64,000 nt of DNA, from positions 8,620,541-8,684,540 of the forward strand of contig OZ020256.1 of NCBI GenBank assembly GCA_963971285.1. The letters run 5' to 3'. The position numbers were made by a program, and so were the translations under genes. Shown in pieces: positions 12,271 to 22,611 of the stretch. Numbering within the stretch: the first letter of the stretch is position 1; each line of letters starts with the position of its first letter. The notes below the pieces were generated by a model. That model worked only from the letters and a program-made list of their open reading frames with translations. It had not been told where the DNA came from and did no database searches. This DNA comes from Astropecten irregularis (lineage: Eukaryota; Echinodermata; Asteroidea; Paxillosida; Astropectinidae).

Positions 12271-12470
12271 NNNNNNNNNNNNNNNNNNNNNNNNNNNNNN
12301 NNNNNNNNNNNNNNNNNNNNNNNNNNNNNNNNNNNNNNNNNNNNNNNNNNNNNNNNNNNNNNNNNNNNNNNNNNNNNNNNNNNNNNNNNNNNNNNNNNNN
12401 NNNNNNNNNNNNNNNNNNNNNNNNNNNNNNNNNNNNNNNNNNNNNNNNNNNNNNNNNNNNNNNNNNNNNN
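12271..12470. other. Assembly gap of exactly 200 N
   Basis: The run is 200 undetermined bases. Repeat orientation reverses across it: AAAGCTC to the left, GAGCTTT to the right. The HOR families on the two sides also differ. A round-number gap is what scaffolding software writes as a placeholder of unknown true size, so order, distance and orientation across it are not established by sequence. Confidence 0.99.
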
Positions 12471-13443
12471 GAGCTTTGAGCTTTGAGCTTTGAGCTTTGA
12501 GCTTTGAGCTGTGAGCTTTGAGCTTTGAGCTTTGAGCTTTGAGCTTTGAGCTTTGAGCTTTGAGCTTTGAGCCGTGAGTTATGAGTTGTGAGCTTTGAGC
12601 TTTGAGCTTTGAGCTTTGAGCTTTGAGCTTTGAGCTTTGAGCTTTGAGCCGTGAGTTGTGAGCTTTGAGCTTTGAGCTTTGAGCTTTGAGCTTTGAGCTT
12701 TGAGCTTTGAGCTTTGAGCTTTGAGCTTTGAGCTTTGAGCTTTGAGCTTTGAGCTTTGAGCTGTGAGCTGTGAGCTTTGAGCTGTGAGCTTTGAGCTTTG
12801 AGCTTTGACCTGTGAGCTTTGAGCTTCTAGCTTTGACCTGTGAGCTTTTATGCATTGAGCTTTGAGCTTTGAGCTTTGAGCTTTGAGCTTTGAGCTTTGA
12901 GCTTTGAGCTTTGACCTGTGAGCTTTGAGCTTTGAGCTTTGAGCCGTGAGTTGTGAGCTTTGAGCTGTGAGCTTTGAGCTTTGAGCTTTGAGCCGTGAGT
13001 TGTGAGCTTTGAGCTTTGAGCTTTGAGCTTTGGGTTCGAGCTTTGAAGTCTGAGCTTTGAGGTTAGAACTGTGAGCTTTTATGCATTGAGCTTTGAGCTT
13101 TGAGCTGTGAGCTGTGAGCTTTGAGCTTTGAGCTTTGAGCTTTGAGCCGTGAGTTTTGAGCTTTGAGCCGTGAGTTGTGAGCTTTGAGCTTTGAGCTTTG
13201 AGCTTTGAGCTTTGAGCTTTGGGTTCGAGCTTTGAATTCTGAGCTTTGAGGTTAGAACTGTGAGCTTTTATGCATTGAGCTTTGAGCTTTGAGCTTTGAG
13301 CTTTGAGCTTTGAGCTTTGAGCTTTGAGCTTTGAGCTTTGAGCTTTGAGCTTTGAGCTGTGAGCTGTGAGCTTTGAGCTGTGAGCTTTGACCTGTGAGCT
13401 TTGAGCTTCTAGCTTTGAGCTTCTAGCTTTGACCTGTGAGCTT
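12471..13443 (-). repeat. Tail of a preceding right-arm HOR copy
   Basis: The stretch matches the end of copy 2, just before 52956, at an offset of 39,498-39,512 bp. That includes a private GAAGTC variant at 13045-13050 and 52557-52562, where other signature blocks have GAATTC. So at least one more HOR copy, or part of one, existed on the gap side of copy 1. Confidence 0.85.
13221..13276 (-). repeat. Right-arm 56-bp signature block (EcoRI/ATGCAT type), one example
   Basis: Eight consecutive diverged units in perfect register run from GGGTTCG through AATTCTG and AGGTTAG to ATGCATT. The block, or its ATGCAT half, recurs dozens of times in the right arm, often spaced about 180-250 bp apart, and was not seen in the left arm. 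Read on the minus strand it supplies ATG (peptide MHKSS), which is why many frames begin here. That is a property of the variant and not evidence of translation. A doubled form appears near 16145-16266, 26091-26210, 37937-38060, 55650-55770 and 61991-62110. Confidence 0.92.
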
Positions 13444-14187
13444 TTATGCATTGAGCTTTGAGCTTTGAGCTTTGAGCTTTGAGCTTTGAGCTTTGAGCTT
13501 TGAGCTTTGACCTGTGAGCTTTGAGCTTTGAGCTTTGAGCCGTGAGTTGTGAGCTTTGAGCTGTGAGCTTTGAGCTTTGAGCTTTGAGCTTTGAGCTTTG
13601 AGCCGTGAGTTGTGAGCTTTGAGCTTTGAGCTTTGAGCTTTGGGTTCGAGCTTTGAATTCTGAGCTTTGAGGTTAGAACTGTGAGCTTTTATGCATTGAG
13701 CTTTGAGCTTTGAGCTGTGAGCTGTGAGCTTTGAGCTTTGAGCTTTGAGCTTTGAGCCGTGAGTTTTGAGCTTTGAGCCGTGAGTTGTGAGCTTTGAGCT
13801 TTGAGCTTTGAGCTTTGAGCTTTGAGCTTTGGGTTCGAGCTTTGAATTCTGAGCTTTGAGGTTAGAACTGTGAGCTTTTATGCATTGAGCTTTGAGCTTT
13901 GAGCTTTGAGCTTTGAGCTTTGAGCTTTGAGCTTTGAGCTTTGAGCTTTGACCTGTGAGCTTTGAGCTTTGAGCTTTGAGCCGTGAGTTGTGAGCTTTGA
14001 GCTGTGAGCTTTGAGCTTTGAGCTTTGAACTTTGAGCTTTGAGCCGTGAGTTGTGAGCTTTGAGCTTTGAGCTTTGAGCTTTGAGCCGTGAGTTGTGAGT
14101 TGTGAGCTTTGAGCTTTGACCTGTGAGCTTTGAGCTTTGAGCTTTGAGCTTTGAGCATTGAGCTGTGAGCTTTGAGCTTTGAGCCAT
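13444..14187 (-). repeat. Conserved core module 1 (A type)
   Basis: This 744-bp string of variant units begins at an ATGCAT block and ends at GAGCCAT. Its minus-strand translation is identical in the cores at 19734, 23360, 33013, 35241, 41531, 52956 and 59260. A second frame over the inner 297 bp (13862-14158) is identical in all nine cores. Agreement in two frames implies near-identity of the DNA. The downstream marker near 14311 is GAGCCGT, the A-type state. Confidence 0.92.
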
Positions 14188-15642
14188 GAGTTGTGAGCTT
14201 TGAGCTTTGAGCTTTGAGCTTTGAGCTTTGAGCTTTGAGCTTTGAGCTTTGAGCTTTGAGCTTTGAGCTTTGAGCTTTGAGATTTGAGCTTTGAGCTTTG
14301 AGCTTTGAGCCGTGAGCTTTGAACTGTGAGCTTTGAGCTGTGAGCTTTGAGCTTTGTGCTTTGAGCTTTGAGCTTTGAGCTTTGAGCTTTGAGCTTTGAG
14401 CTTTGAGCTTTGAGCTTTGAGCTTTGAGCCGTGAGTTGTGAGCTTTCAGCTTTCAGCTTTGAGCCGTGAGGTGTGAGCTTTGAGCTTTGAGCTTTGAGCT
14501 TTGAGCTTTGAGCTTTGAGCTTTGAGCTTTGAGCTTTGAGCTTTGAGCTTTGAGCCGTGAGTTATGAGTTGTGAGCTTTGAGCTTTGAGCTTTGAGCTTT
14601 GAGCTTTGAGCTTTGAGCTTTGAGCTTTGAGCCGTGAGTTGTGAGCTTTGAGCTTTGAGCTTTGAGCTTTGAGCTTTGAGCTTTGAGCTTTGAGCTTTGA
14701 GCTTTGAGCTTTGAGCCGTGAGTTGTGAGCTTTGAGCTTTGAGCTTTGAGCTTTTAGCTTTGAGCCGTGAGTTGTGAGTTTTGAGCTTTGACCTGTGAGC
14801 TTTGAGCTTTGAGCTTTGAGCTTTGAGCTTTGAGCTTTGAGCTTTGAGCTTTGAGCTTTGAGCTTTGAGCTTTGAGCTTTGAGCTTTGAGCCGTGAGTTG
14901 TGAGTTGTGAGCTTTGAGCTTTGACCTGTGAGCTTTGAGCTTTGAGCTTTGAGCTTTGAGCTTTGAGCTTTGAGCTTTGAGCTTTGAGCTTTGAGCTTTG
15001 AGCTTTGAGCTTTGAGCTTTGAGCTTTGAGCTGTGAGCTGTGAGCTTTGAGTTGTGAGCTTTGAGCTTTGAGCTTTGAGCTTTGAGCTTTGAGCTTTTAG
15101 CTTTGAGCTTTGAGCTTTGAGCTTTGAGCTTTGAGCTTTGAGCTTTGAGATTTGAGCTTTGAGCTTTGAGCTTTGAGCCGTGAGCTTTGAACTGTGAGCT
15201 TTGAGCTTTGAGCTTTGAGCTTTGAGCCGTGAGTTGTGAGCTTTTAGCTTTCAGCTTACAGCTTTCAGCTTTGAGCCGTGAGCTTTGAGCTTTGAGCTTT
15301 GAGCTTTGAGCTTTGAGCTTTGAGCTTTGAGCTTTGAGCTTTGAGCTTTGAGCTTTGAGCTTTGAGCTTTGAGCTTTGAGCTGTGAGCTGTGAGCTTTGA
15401 GCTTTGAGCTTTGAGCTTTGAGCCGTGAGTTATGAGTTATGAGTTGTGAGCTTTGAGCTTTGAGCTTTGAGCTTTTAGCTTTGAGCCGTGAGTTGTGAGT
15501 TGTGAGCTTTGAGCTTTGACCTGTGGCTTTGAGCTTTGAGCTTTGAGCTTTGAGCTTTGAGCTTTGAGCTTTGAGCTTTGAGCTTTGAGCTTTGAGCTTT
15601 GAGCTTTGAGCTTCTAGCTTTGACCTGTGAGCTTTGAGCTTT

Positions 15643-15670
15643 GAGCATTGAGCATTGAGCATTGAGCATT
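15643..15670 (-). repeat. GAGCATT x4 micro-array
   Basis: Four identical copies of a single-base variant unit sit side by side. Homologues with four copies lie near 22127, 25600, 37440, 43782, 55157 and 61508. In the C sections near 30976 and 48664 there are three copies and the fourth reads GAGCTGT. The cluster records local unit-by-unit expansion of a variant before the large HOR spread. Confidence 0.9.
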
Positions 15671-16896
15671 GAGCTTTGAGTTGTGAGCTTTGAGCTTTGA
15701 GCTTTGAGCTTTGAGCTTTGAGCTTTGAGCTTTGAGCTTTGAGCTTTGAGCTTTGAGCTTTGAGCTGTGAGCTTTGAACTGTGAGCTTTGAGCTTTGAGC
15801 TTTGAGCTTTGAGCTTTGAGCTGTGAGCTTTGAGCTGTGAGCTTTGAGATTTGTGCTTTGAGCTTTGAGCTTTGAGCTTTGAGCTTTGAGCTTTGAGCCG
15901 TGAGTTGTGAGCTTTCAGCTTTGAGCCGTGAGGTGTGAGCTTTGAGCTTTGAGCTTTGAGCTTTGAGCTTTGAGCTTTGAGCTTTGAGCTTTGAGCTTTG
16001 AGCCGTGAGTTGTGATCTTTGAGCTTTGAGCTTTGAGCTTTGAGCTGTGAGCTTTGAGCTTTGAGCTTTGAGCTTTGACCTGTGAGCTTTGAGCTTTGAG
16101 CATTGAGCCGTGAGTTGTGAGCTTTGAGCTTTGAGCTTTGAGCTTTGGGTTCGAGCTTTGAATTCTGAGCTTTGAGGTTAGAACTGTGAGCTTTTATGCA
16201 TTGAGCTGTGAGCTGTGAGCTTTGAATTCTGAGCTTTGAGGTTAGAACTGTGAGCTTTTATGCATTGAGCTTTGAGCTTTGAGCTTTGAGCTTTGAGCTT
16301 TGAGCTTTGAGCTTTGAGCTTTGAGCTTTGAGCCGTGAGTTGTGAGCTTTGAGCTTTGAGCTTTGAGCTTTGGGTTCGAGCTTTGAATTCTGAGCTTTGA
16401 GGTTAGAACTGTGAGCTTTTATGCATTGAGCTTTGAGCTTTGAGCTGTGAGCTGTGAGCTTTGAGCTTTGAGCTTTGAGCCGTGAGTTTTGAGCTTTGAG
16501 CCATGAGTTGTGAGCTTTGAGCTTTGAGCTTTGAGCTTTGAGCTTTGAGCTTTGAGCTTTGAGCTTTGAGCTTTGAGCTTTGAGCTTTGAGCTGTGAGCT
16601 TTGAACTGTGAGCTTTGAGCTTTGAGCTTTGAGATTTGAGCCGTGAGTTGTGAGCTTTTAGCTTTCAGCTTTCAGCTTTCAGCTTTGAGCCGTGAGGTGT
16701 GAGCTTTGAGCTTTGAGCTTTGAGCTTTGAGCTTTTAGCTTTGAGCTTTGAGCTTTGAGCTTTGAGCTTTGAGCTTTGAGCTTTGAGATTTGAGCTTTGA
16801 GCTTTGAGCTTTGAGCCGTGAGCTTTGAACTGTGAGCTTTGAGTTGTGAGCTTTTAGCTTTCAGCTTACAGCTTTCAGCTTTGAGCCGTGAGGTGT

Positions 16897-17127
16897 GAGC
16901 TTTGAGCTTTGAGCTTTGAGCTTTGAGCTTTGAGCTTTGAGCTTTGAGCTTTGAGCTTTGAGCTTTGAGCTTTGAGCTTTGAGCTTTGAGCTTTGAGCTT
17001 TGAGCTTTGAGCTTTGAGCTTTGAGCTTTGAGCTTTGAGCTTTGAGCTTTGAGCTTTGAGCTTTGAGCTTTGAGCTTTGAGCTTTGAGCTTTGAGCTTTG
17101 AGCTTTGAGCTTTGAGCTTTGAGCTTT
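16897..17127 (-). repeat. 33-unit perfect GAGCTTT run
   Basis: It is 231 bp with no variant, flanked by GAGGTGT on the left and by three GAGCTGT units on the right. Copies 2 and 3 have homologous long runs near 38690-38930 and 56400-56660. Confidence 0.9.
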
Positions 17128-18529
17128 GAGCTGTGAGCTGTGAGCTGTGAGCTTTGAGCTGTGAGCTTTGAGCTTTGAGCTTTGACCTGTGAGCTTTGAG
17201 CTTCTAGCTTTGACCTGTGAGCTTTTATGCATTGAGCTTTGAGCTTTGAGCTTTGAGCTTTGAGCTTTGAGCTTTGAGCTTTGAGCTTTGACCTGTGAGC
17301 TTTGAGCTTTGAGCTTTGAGCCGTGAGTTGTGAGCTTTGAGCTGTGAGCTTTGAGCTTTGAGCTTTGAGCTTTGAGCCGTGAGTTGTGAGCTTTGAGCTT
17401 TGAGCTTTGAGCTTTGGGTTCGAGCTTTGAATTCTGAGCTTTGAGGTTAGAACTGTGAGCTTTTATGCATTGAGCTTTGAGCTTTGAGCTGTGAGCTGTG
17501 AGCTGTGAGCTTTGAGCTTTGAGCTTTGAGCTTTGAGCCGTGAGTTTTGAGCTTTGAGCCGTGAGTTGTGAGCTTTGAGCTTTGAGCTTTGAGCTTTGAG
17601 CTTTGGGTTCGAGCTTTGAATTCTGAGCTTTGAGGTTAGAACTGTGAGCTTTTATGCATTGAGCTTTGAGCTTTGAGCTTTGAGCTTTGAGCTTTGAGCT
17701 TTGAGCTTTGAGCTTTGAGCTTTGACCTGTGAGCTTTGAGCTTTGAGCTTTGAGCCGTGAGTTGTGAGCTTTGAGCTGTGAGCTTTGAGCTTTGAGCTTT
17801 GAACTTTGAGCTTTGAGCCGTGAGTTGTGAGCTTTGAGCTTTGAGCTTTGAGCTTTGGGTTCGAGCTTTGAATTCTGAGCTTTGAGGTTAGAACTGTGAG
17901 CTTTTATGCATTGAGCTTTGAGCTTTGAGCTGTGAGCTGTGAGCTTTGAGCTTTGAGCTTTGAGCTTTGAGCTTTGAGCCGTGAGTTTTGAGCTTTGAGC
18001 CATGAGTTGTGAGCTTTGAGCTTTGAGCTTTGAGCTTTGAGCTTTGAGCTTTGAGCTTTGAGCTGTGAGCTTTGAACTGTGAGCTTTGAGCTTTGAGCTT
18101 TGAGCTTTGAGCCGTGAGTTGTGAGCTTTTAGCTTTCAGCTTTCAGCTTTCAGCTTTGAGCCGTGAGGTGTGAGCTTTGAGCTTTGAGCTTTGAGCTTTG
18201 AGCTTTTAGCTTTTAGCTTTGAGCTTTGAGCTTTGAGCTTTGGAGCTTTGAGCCGTGAGTTGTGAGCTTTGAGCTTTGAGCTTTGAGCTTTGAGCTTTGA
18301 GCTTTGAGCTTTGAGCTTTGAGCTGTGAGCCGTGAGTTGTGAGCTTTCAGCTTTCAGCTTTGAGCCGTGAGGTGTGAGCTTTGAGCTTTGAGCTTTGAGC
18401 TTTGAGTTGTGAGCTTTGAGCTTTGAGCTTTGACCTGTGAGCTTTGAGCTTTGAGCTTTGAGCTTTGAGCTTTGAGCTTTGAGCTTTGAGCTTTGAGCTT
18501 TGAGCTGTGAGCTGTGAGCTGTGAGCTTT

Positions 18530-18557
18530 GTGCTTTGTGCTTTGTGCTTTGTGCTTT
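18530..18557 (-). repeat. GTGCTTT x4 micro-array
   Basis: Four consecutive GTGCTTT units follow three GAGCTGT units. The same cluster appears at 40320-40347 in copy 2 and 58056-58083 in copy 3, supporting homology of the three super-HOR copies. Confidence 0.92.
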
Positions 18558-19733
18558 GAGCTTTGAGCTTTGAGCTTTGAGCTTTGAGCTTTGAGCCGTG
18601 AGGTGTGAGCTTTGAGCTTTGAGCTTTGAGCTTTGAGCCGTGAGTTGTGAGCTTTGAGCTGTGAGCTTTGAGCTTTGAGCTTTGAGCTTCTAGCTTTGAC
18701 CTGTGAGCTTTGAGCTTTGAGCATTGAGTCGTGAGTTGTGAGCTTTGAGCTTTGAGCTTTGAGCTTTGGGTTTGAGCTTTGAATTCTGAGCTTTGAGGTT
18801 AGAACTGTGAGCTTTTATGCATTGAGCTTTGAGCTTTGAGCTGTGAGCTTTGAGCTTTGAGCTTTGAGCTTTGAGCTTTGAGCTTTGAGCTTTGAGTTGT
18901 GAGCTTTGAGCTTTGAGCTTTGAGCTTTGAGCTTTGAGCCGTGAGTTGTGAGCTTTGAGCTTTGAGCTTTGAGCTTTGAGCTTTGAGCTTTGAGCTTTGA
19001 GCTTTGAGCTTTGAGCTTTGAGCTTTGAGCTGTGAGCTGTGAGCTTTGAGCTGTGAGCTTTGAGCTTTGAGCTTTGACCTGTGAGCTTTGAGCTTCTAGC
19101 TTTGACCTGTGAGCTTTTATGCATTGAGCTTTGAGCTTTGAGCTTTGAGCTTTGAGCTTTGAGCTTTGAGCTTTGAGCTTTGACCTGTGAGCTTTGAGCT
19201 TTGAGCTTTGAGCCGTGAGTTGTGAGCTTTGAGCTGTGAGCTTTGAGCTTTGAGCTTTGAGCTTTGAGCTTTGAGCCGTGAGTTGTGAGCTTTGAGCTTT
19301 GAGCTTTGAGCTTTGGGTTCGAGCTTTGAATTCTGAGCTTTGAGGTTAGAACTGTGAGCTTTTATGCATTGAGCTTTGAGCTTTGAGCTGTGAGCTGTGA
19401 GCTTTGAGCTTTGAGCTTTGAGCTTTGAGCCGTGAGTTTTGAGCTTTGAGCCGTGAGTTGTGAGCTTTGAGCTTTGAGCTTTGAGCTTTGAGCTTTGAGC
19501 TTTGGGTTCGAGCTTTGAATTCTGAGCTTTGAGGTTAGAACTGTGAGCTTTTATGCATTGAGCTTTGAGCTTTGAGCTTTGAGCTTTGAGCTTTGAGCTT
19601 TGAGCTTTGAGCTTTGAGCTTTGAGCTTTGAGCTTTGAGCTTTGAGCTGTGAGCTGTGAGCTTTGAGCTGTGAGCTTTGAGCTTTGAGCTTTGACCTGTG
19701 AGCTTTGAGCTTCTAGCTTTGACCTGTGAGCTT

Positions 19734-20477
19734 TTATGCATTGAGCTTTGAGCTTTGAGCTTTGAGCTTTGAGCTTTGAGCTTTGAGCTTTGAGCTTTGA
19801 CCTGTGAGCTTTGAGCTTTGAGCTTTGAGCCGTGAGTTGTGAGCTTTGAGCTGTGAGCTTTGAGCTTTGAGCTTTGAGCTTTGAGCTTTGAGCCGTGAGT
19901 TGTGAGCTTTGAGCTTTGAGCTTTGAGCTTTGGGTTCGAGCTTTGAATTCTGAGCTTTGAGGTTAGAACTGTGAGCTTTTATGCATTGAGCTTTGAGCTT
20001 TGAGCTGTGAGCTGTGAGCTTTGAGCTTTGAGCTTTGAGCTTTGAGCCGTGAGTTTTGAGCTTTGAGCCGTGAGTTGTGAGCTTTGAGCTTTGAGCTTTG
20101 AGCTTTGAGCTTTGAGCTTTGGGTTCGAGCTTTGAATTCTGAGCTTTGAGGTTAGAACTGTGAGCTTTTATGCATTGAGCTTTGAGCTTTGAGCTTTGAG
20201 CTTTGAGCTTTGAGCTTTGAGCTTTGAGCTTTGAGCTTTGACCTGTGAGCTTTGAGCTTTGAGCTTTGAGCCGTGAGTTGTGAGCTTTGAGCTGTGAGCT
20301 TTGAGCTTTGAGCTTTGAACTTTGAGCTTTGAGCCGTGAGTTGTGAGCTTTGAGCTTTGAGCTTTGAGCTTTGAGCCGTGAGTTGTGAGTTGTGAGCTTT
20401 GAGCTTTGACCTGTGAGCTTTGAGCTTTGAGCTTTGAGCTTTGAGCATTGAGCTGTGAGCTTTGAGCTTTGAGCCAT
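19734..20477 (-). repeat. Conserved core module 2 (B type)
   Basis: It has the same 744-bp variant order as module 1. The downstream marker at 20604-20610 is GAGCAGT instead of GAGCCGT. This one-base difference is shared only with the modules at 23360, 41531 and 59260 and defines the B lineage. Confidence 0.92.
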
Positions 20478-21822
20478 GAGTTGTGAGCTTTGAGCTTTGA
20501 GCTTTGAGCTTTGAGCTTTGAGCTTTGAGCTTTGAGCTTTGAGCTTTGAGCTTTGAGCTTTGAGCTTTGAGCTTTGAGATTTGAGCTTTGAGCTTTGAGC
20601 TTTGAGCAGTGAGCTTTGAACTGTGAGCTTTGAGCTGTGAGCTTTGAGCTTTGTGCTTTGAGCTTTGAGCTTTGAGCTTTGAGCTTTGAGCTTTGAGCTT
20701 TGAGCTTTGAGCTTTGAGCCGTGAGTTGTGAGCTTTCAGCTTTCAGCTTTGAGCCGTGAGGTGTGAGCTTTGAGCTTTGAGCTTTGAGCTTTGAGCTTTG
20801 AGCTTTGAGCTTTGAGCTTTGAGCTTTGAGCTTTGAGCTTTGAGCCGTGAGTTATGAGTTGTGAGCTTTGAGCTTTGAGCTTTGAGCTTTGAGCTTTGAG
20901 CTTTGAGCTTTGAGCTTTGAGCCGTGAGTTGTGAGCTTTGAGCTTTGAGCTTTGAGCTTTGAGCTTTGAGCTTTGAGCTTTGAGCTTTGAGCTTTGAGCT
21001 TTGAGCTTTGAGCCGTGAGTTGTGAGCTTTGAGCTTTGAGCTTTGAGCTTTTAGCTTTGAGCCGTGAGTTGTGAGTTTTGAGCTTTGACCTGTGAGCTTT
21101 GAGCTTTGAGCTTTGAGCTTTGAGCTTTGAGCTTTGAGCTTTGAGCTTTGAGCTTTGAGCTTTGAGCTTTGAGCTTTGAGCTTTGAGCTTTGAGCCGTGA
21201 GTTGTGAGTTGTGAGCTTTGAGCTTTGACCTGTGAGCTTTGAGCTTTGAGCTTTGAGCTTTGAGCTTTGAGCTTTGAGCTTTGAGCTTTGAGCTTTGAGC
21301 TTTGAGCTTTGAGCTTTGAGCTTTGAGCTTTGAGCTTTGAGCTTTGAGCTTTGAGCTTTGAGCTTTGAGCTGTGAGCTGTGAGCTTTGAGTTGTGAGCTT
21401 TGAGCTTTGAGCTTTGAGCTTTGAGCTTTGAGCTTTTAGCTTTGAGCTTTGAGCTTTGAGCTTTGAGCTTTGAGCTTTGAGCTTTGAGATTTGAGCTTTG
21501 AGCTTTGAGCTTTGAGCCGTGAGCTTTGAACTGTGAGCTTTGAGCTTTGAGCTTTGAGCTTTGAGCCGTGAGTTGTGAGCTTTTAGCTTTCAGCTTACAG
21601 CTTTCAGCTTTGAGCCGTGAGCTTTGAGCTTTGAGCTTTGAGCTTTGAGCTTTGAGCTTTGAGCTTTGAGCTTTGAGCTTTGAGCTTTGAGCTTTGAGCT
21701 TTGAGCTTTGAGCTTTGAGCTTTGAGCTGTGAGCTGTGAGCTTTGAGCTTTGAGCTTTGAGCTTTGAGCCGTGAGTTATGAGTTATGAGTTGTGAGCTTT
21801 GAGCTTTGAGCTTTGAGCTTTT

Positions 21823-22100
21823 AGCTTTGAGCCGTGAGTTGTGAGTTGTGAGCTTTGAGCTTTGACCTGTGGCTTTGAGCTTTGAGCTTTGAGCTTTGAG
21901 CTTTGAGCTTTGAGCTTTGAGCTTTGAGCTTTGAGCTTTGAGCTTTGAGCTTTGAGCTTTTAGCTTTGAGCCGTGAGTTGTGAGTTGTGAGCTTTGAGCT
22001 TTGACCTGTGGCTTTGAGCTTTGAGCTTTGAGCTTTGAGCTTTGAGCTTTGAGCTTTGAGCTTTGAGCTTTGAGCTTTGAGCTTTGAGCTTTGAGCTTCT
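21823..22100 (-). repeat. 139-bp tandem duplication with a 1-bp register slip
   Basis: The segment containing TAGCTTT, GAGCCGT, two GAGTTGT units and GACCTGTGGCTTT occurs at 21823 and again at 21962. The period is 139 (20 units minus 1) because the unit after GACCTGT is the 6-base GGCTTT. Homologous positions at 15475, 25433, 37272, 43611, 54987 and 61340 have one copy, so this is a recent private event. Confidence 0.92.
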
Positions 22101-22611
22101 AGCTTTGACCTGTGAGCTTTGAGCTTTGAGCATTGAGCATTGAGCATTGAGCATTGAGCTTTGAGTTGTGAGCTTTGAGCTTTGAGCTTTGAGCTTTGAG
22201 CTTTGAGCTTTGAGCTTTGAGCTTTGAGCTTTGAGCTGTGAGCTTTGAACTGTGAGCTTTGAGCTTTGAGCTTTGAGCTTTGAGCTTTGAGCTGTGAGCT
22301 TTGAGCTGTGAGCTTTGAGATTTGTGCTTTGAGCTTTGAGCTTTGAGCTTTGAGCTTTGAGCCGTGAGTTGTGAGCTTTCAGCTTTGAGCCGTGAGGTGT
22401 GAGCTTTGAGCTTTGAGCTTTGAGCTTTGAGCTTTGAGCTTTGAGCTTTGAGCTTTGAGCTTTGAGCCGTGAGTTGTGATCTTTGAGCTTTGAGCTTTGA
22501 GCTTTGAGCTGTGAGCTTTGAGCTTTGAGCTTTGAGCTTTGACCTGTGAGCTTTGAGCTTTGAGCATTGAGCCGTGAGTTGTGAGCTTTGAGCTTTGAGC
22601 TTTGAGCTTTG

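Larger units (their letters stand above)
18986..22611 (-). repeat. B section of copy 1, first tandem copy (3,626 bp)
   Basis: Anchors recur 3,626 bp later: ATGCAT 19119 to 22745, core 19734 to 23360, GAGCAGT 20604 to 24230. Copies 2 and 3 of the super-HOR have this section only once. The first copy carries its own 139-bp internal duplication, so the offset falls to about 3,473-3,480 towards the right end. The left boundary is inferred from the junction unit at 22611. Confidence 0.88.

Noticed and set aside
4540..12493. Plus-strand open frames of 109-402 codons in the left arm (e.g. 4540-5478, 7960-9168, 11378-12493)
   Set aside because: They are KLKAQSS-type translations of the stop-free heptamer, open in overlapping frames at once, with no other domain. 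Those ending after 12270 run through Ns.
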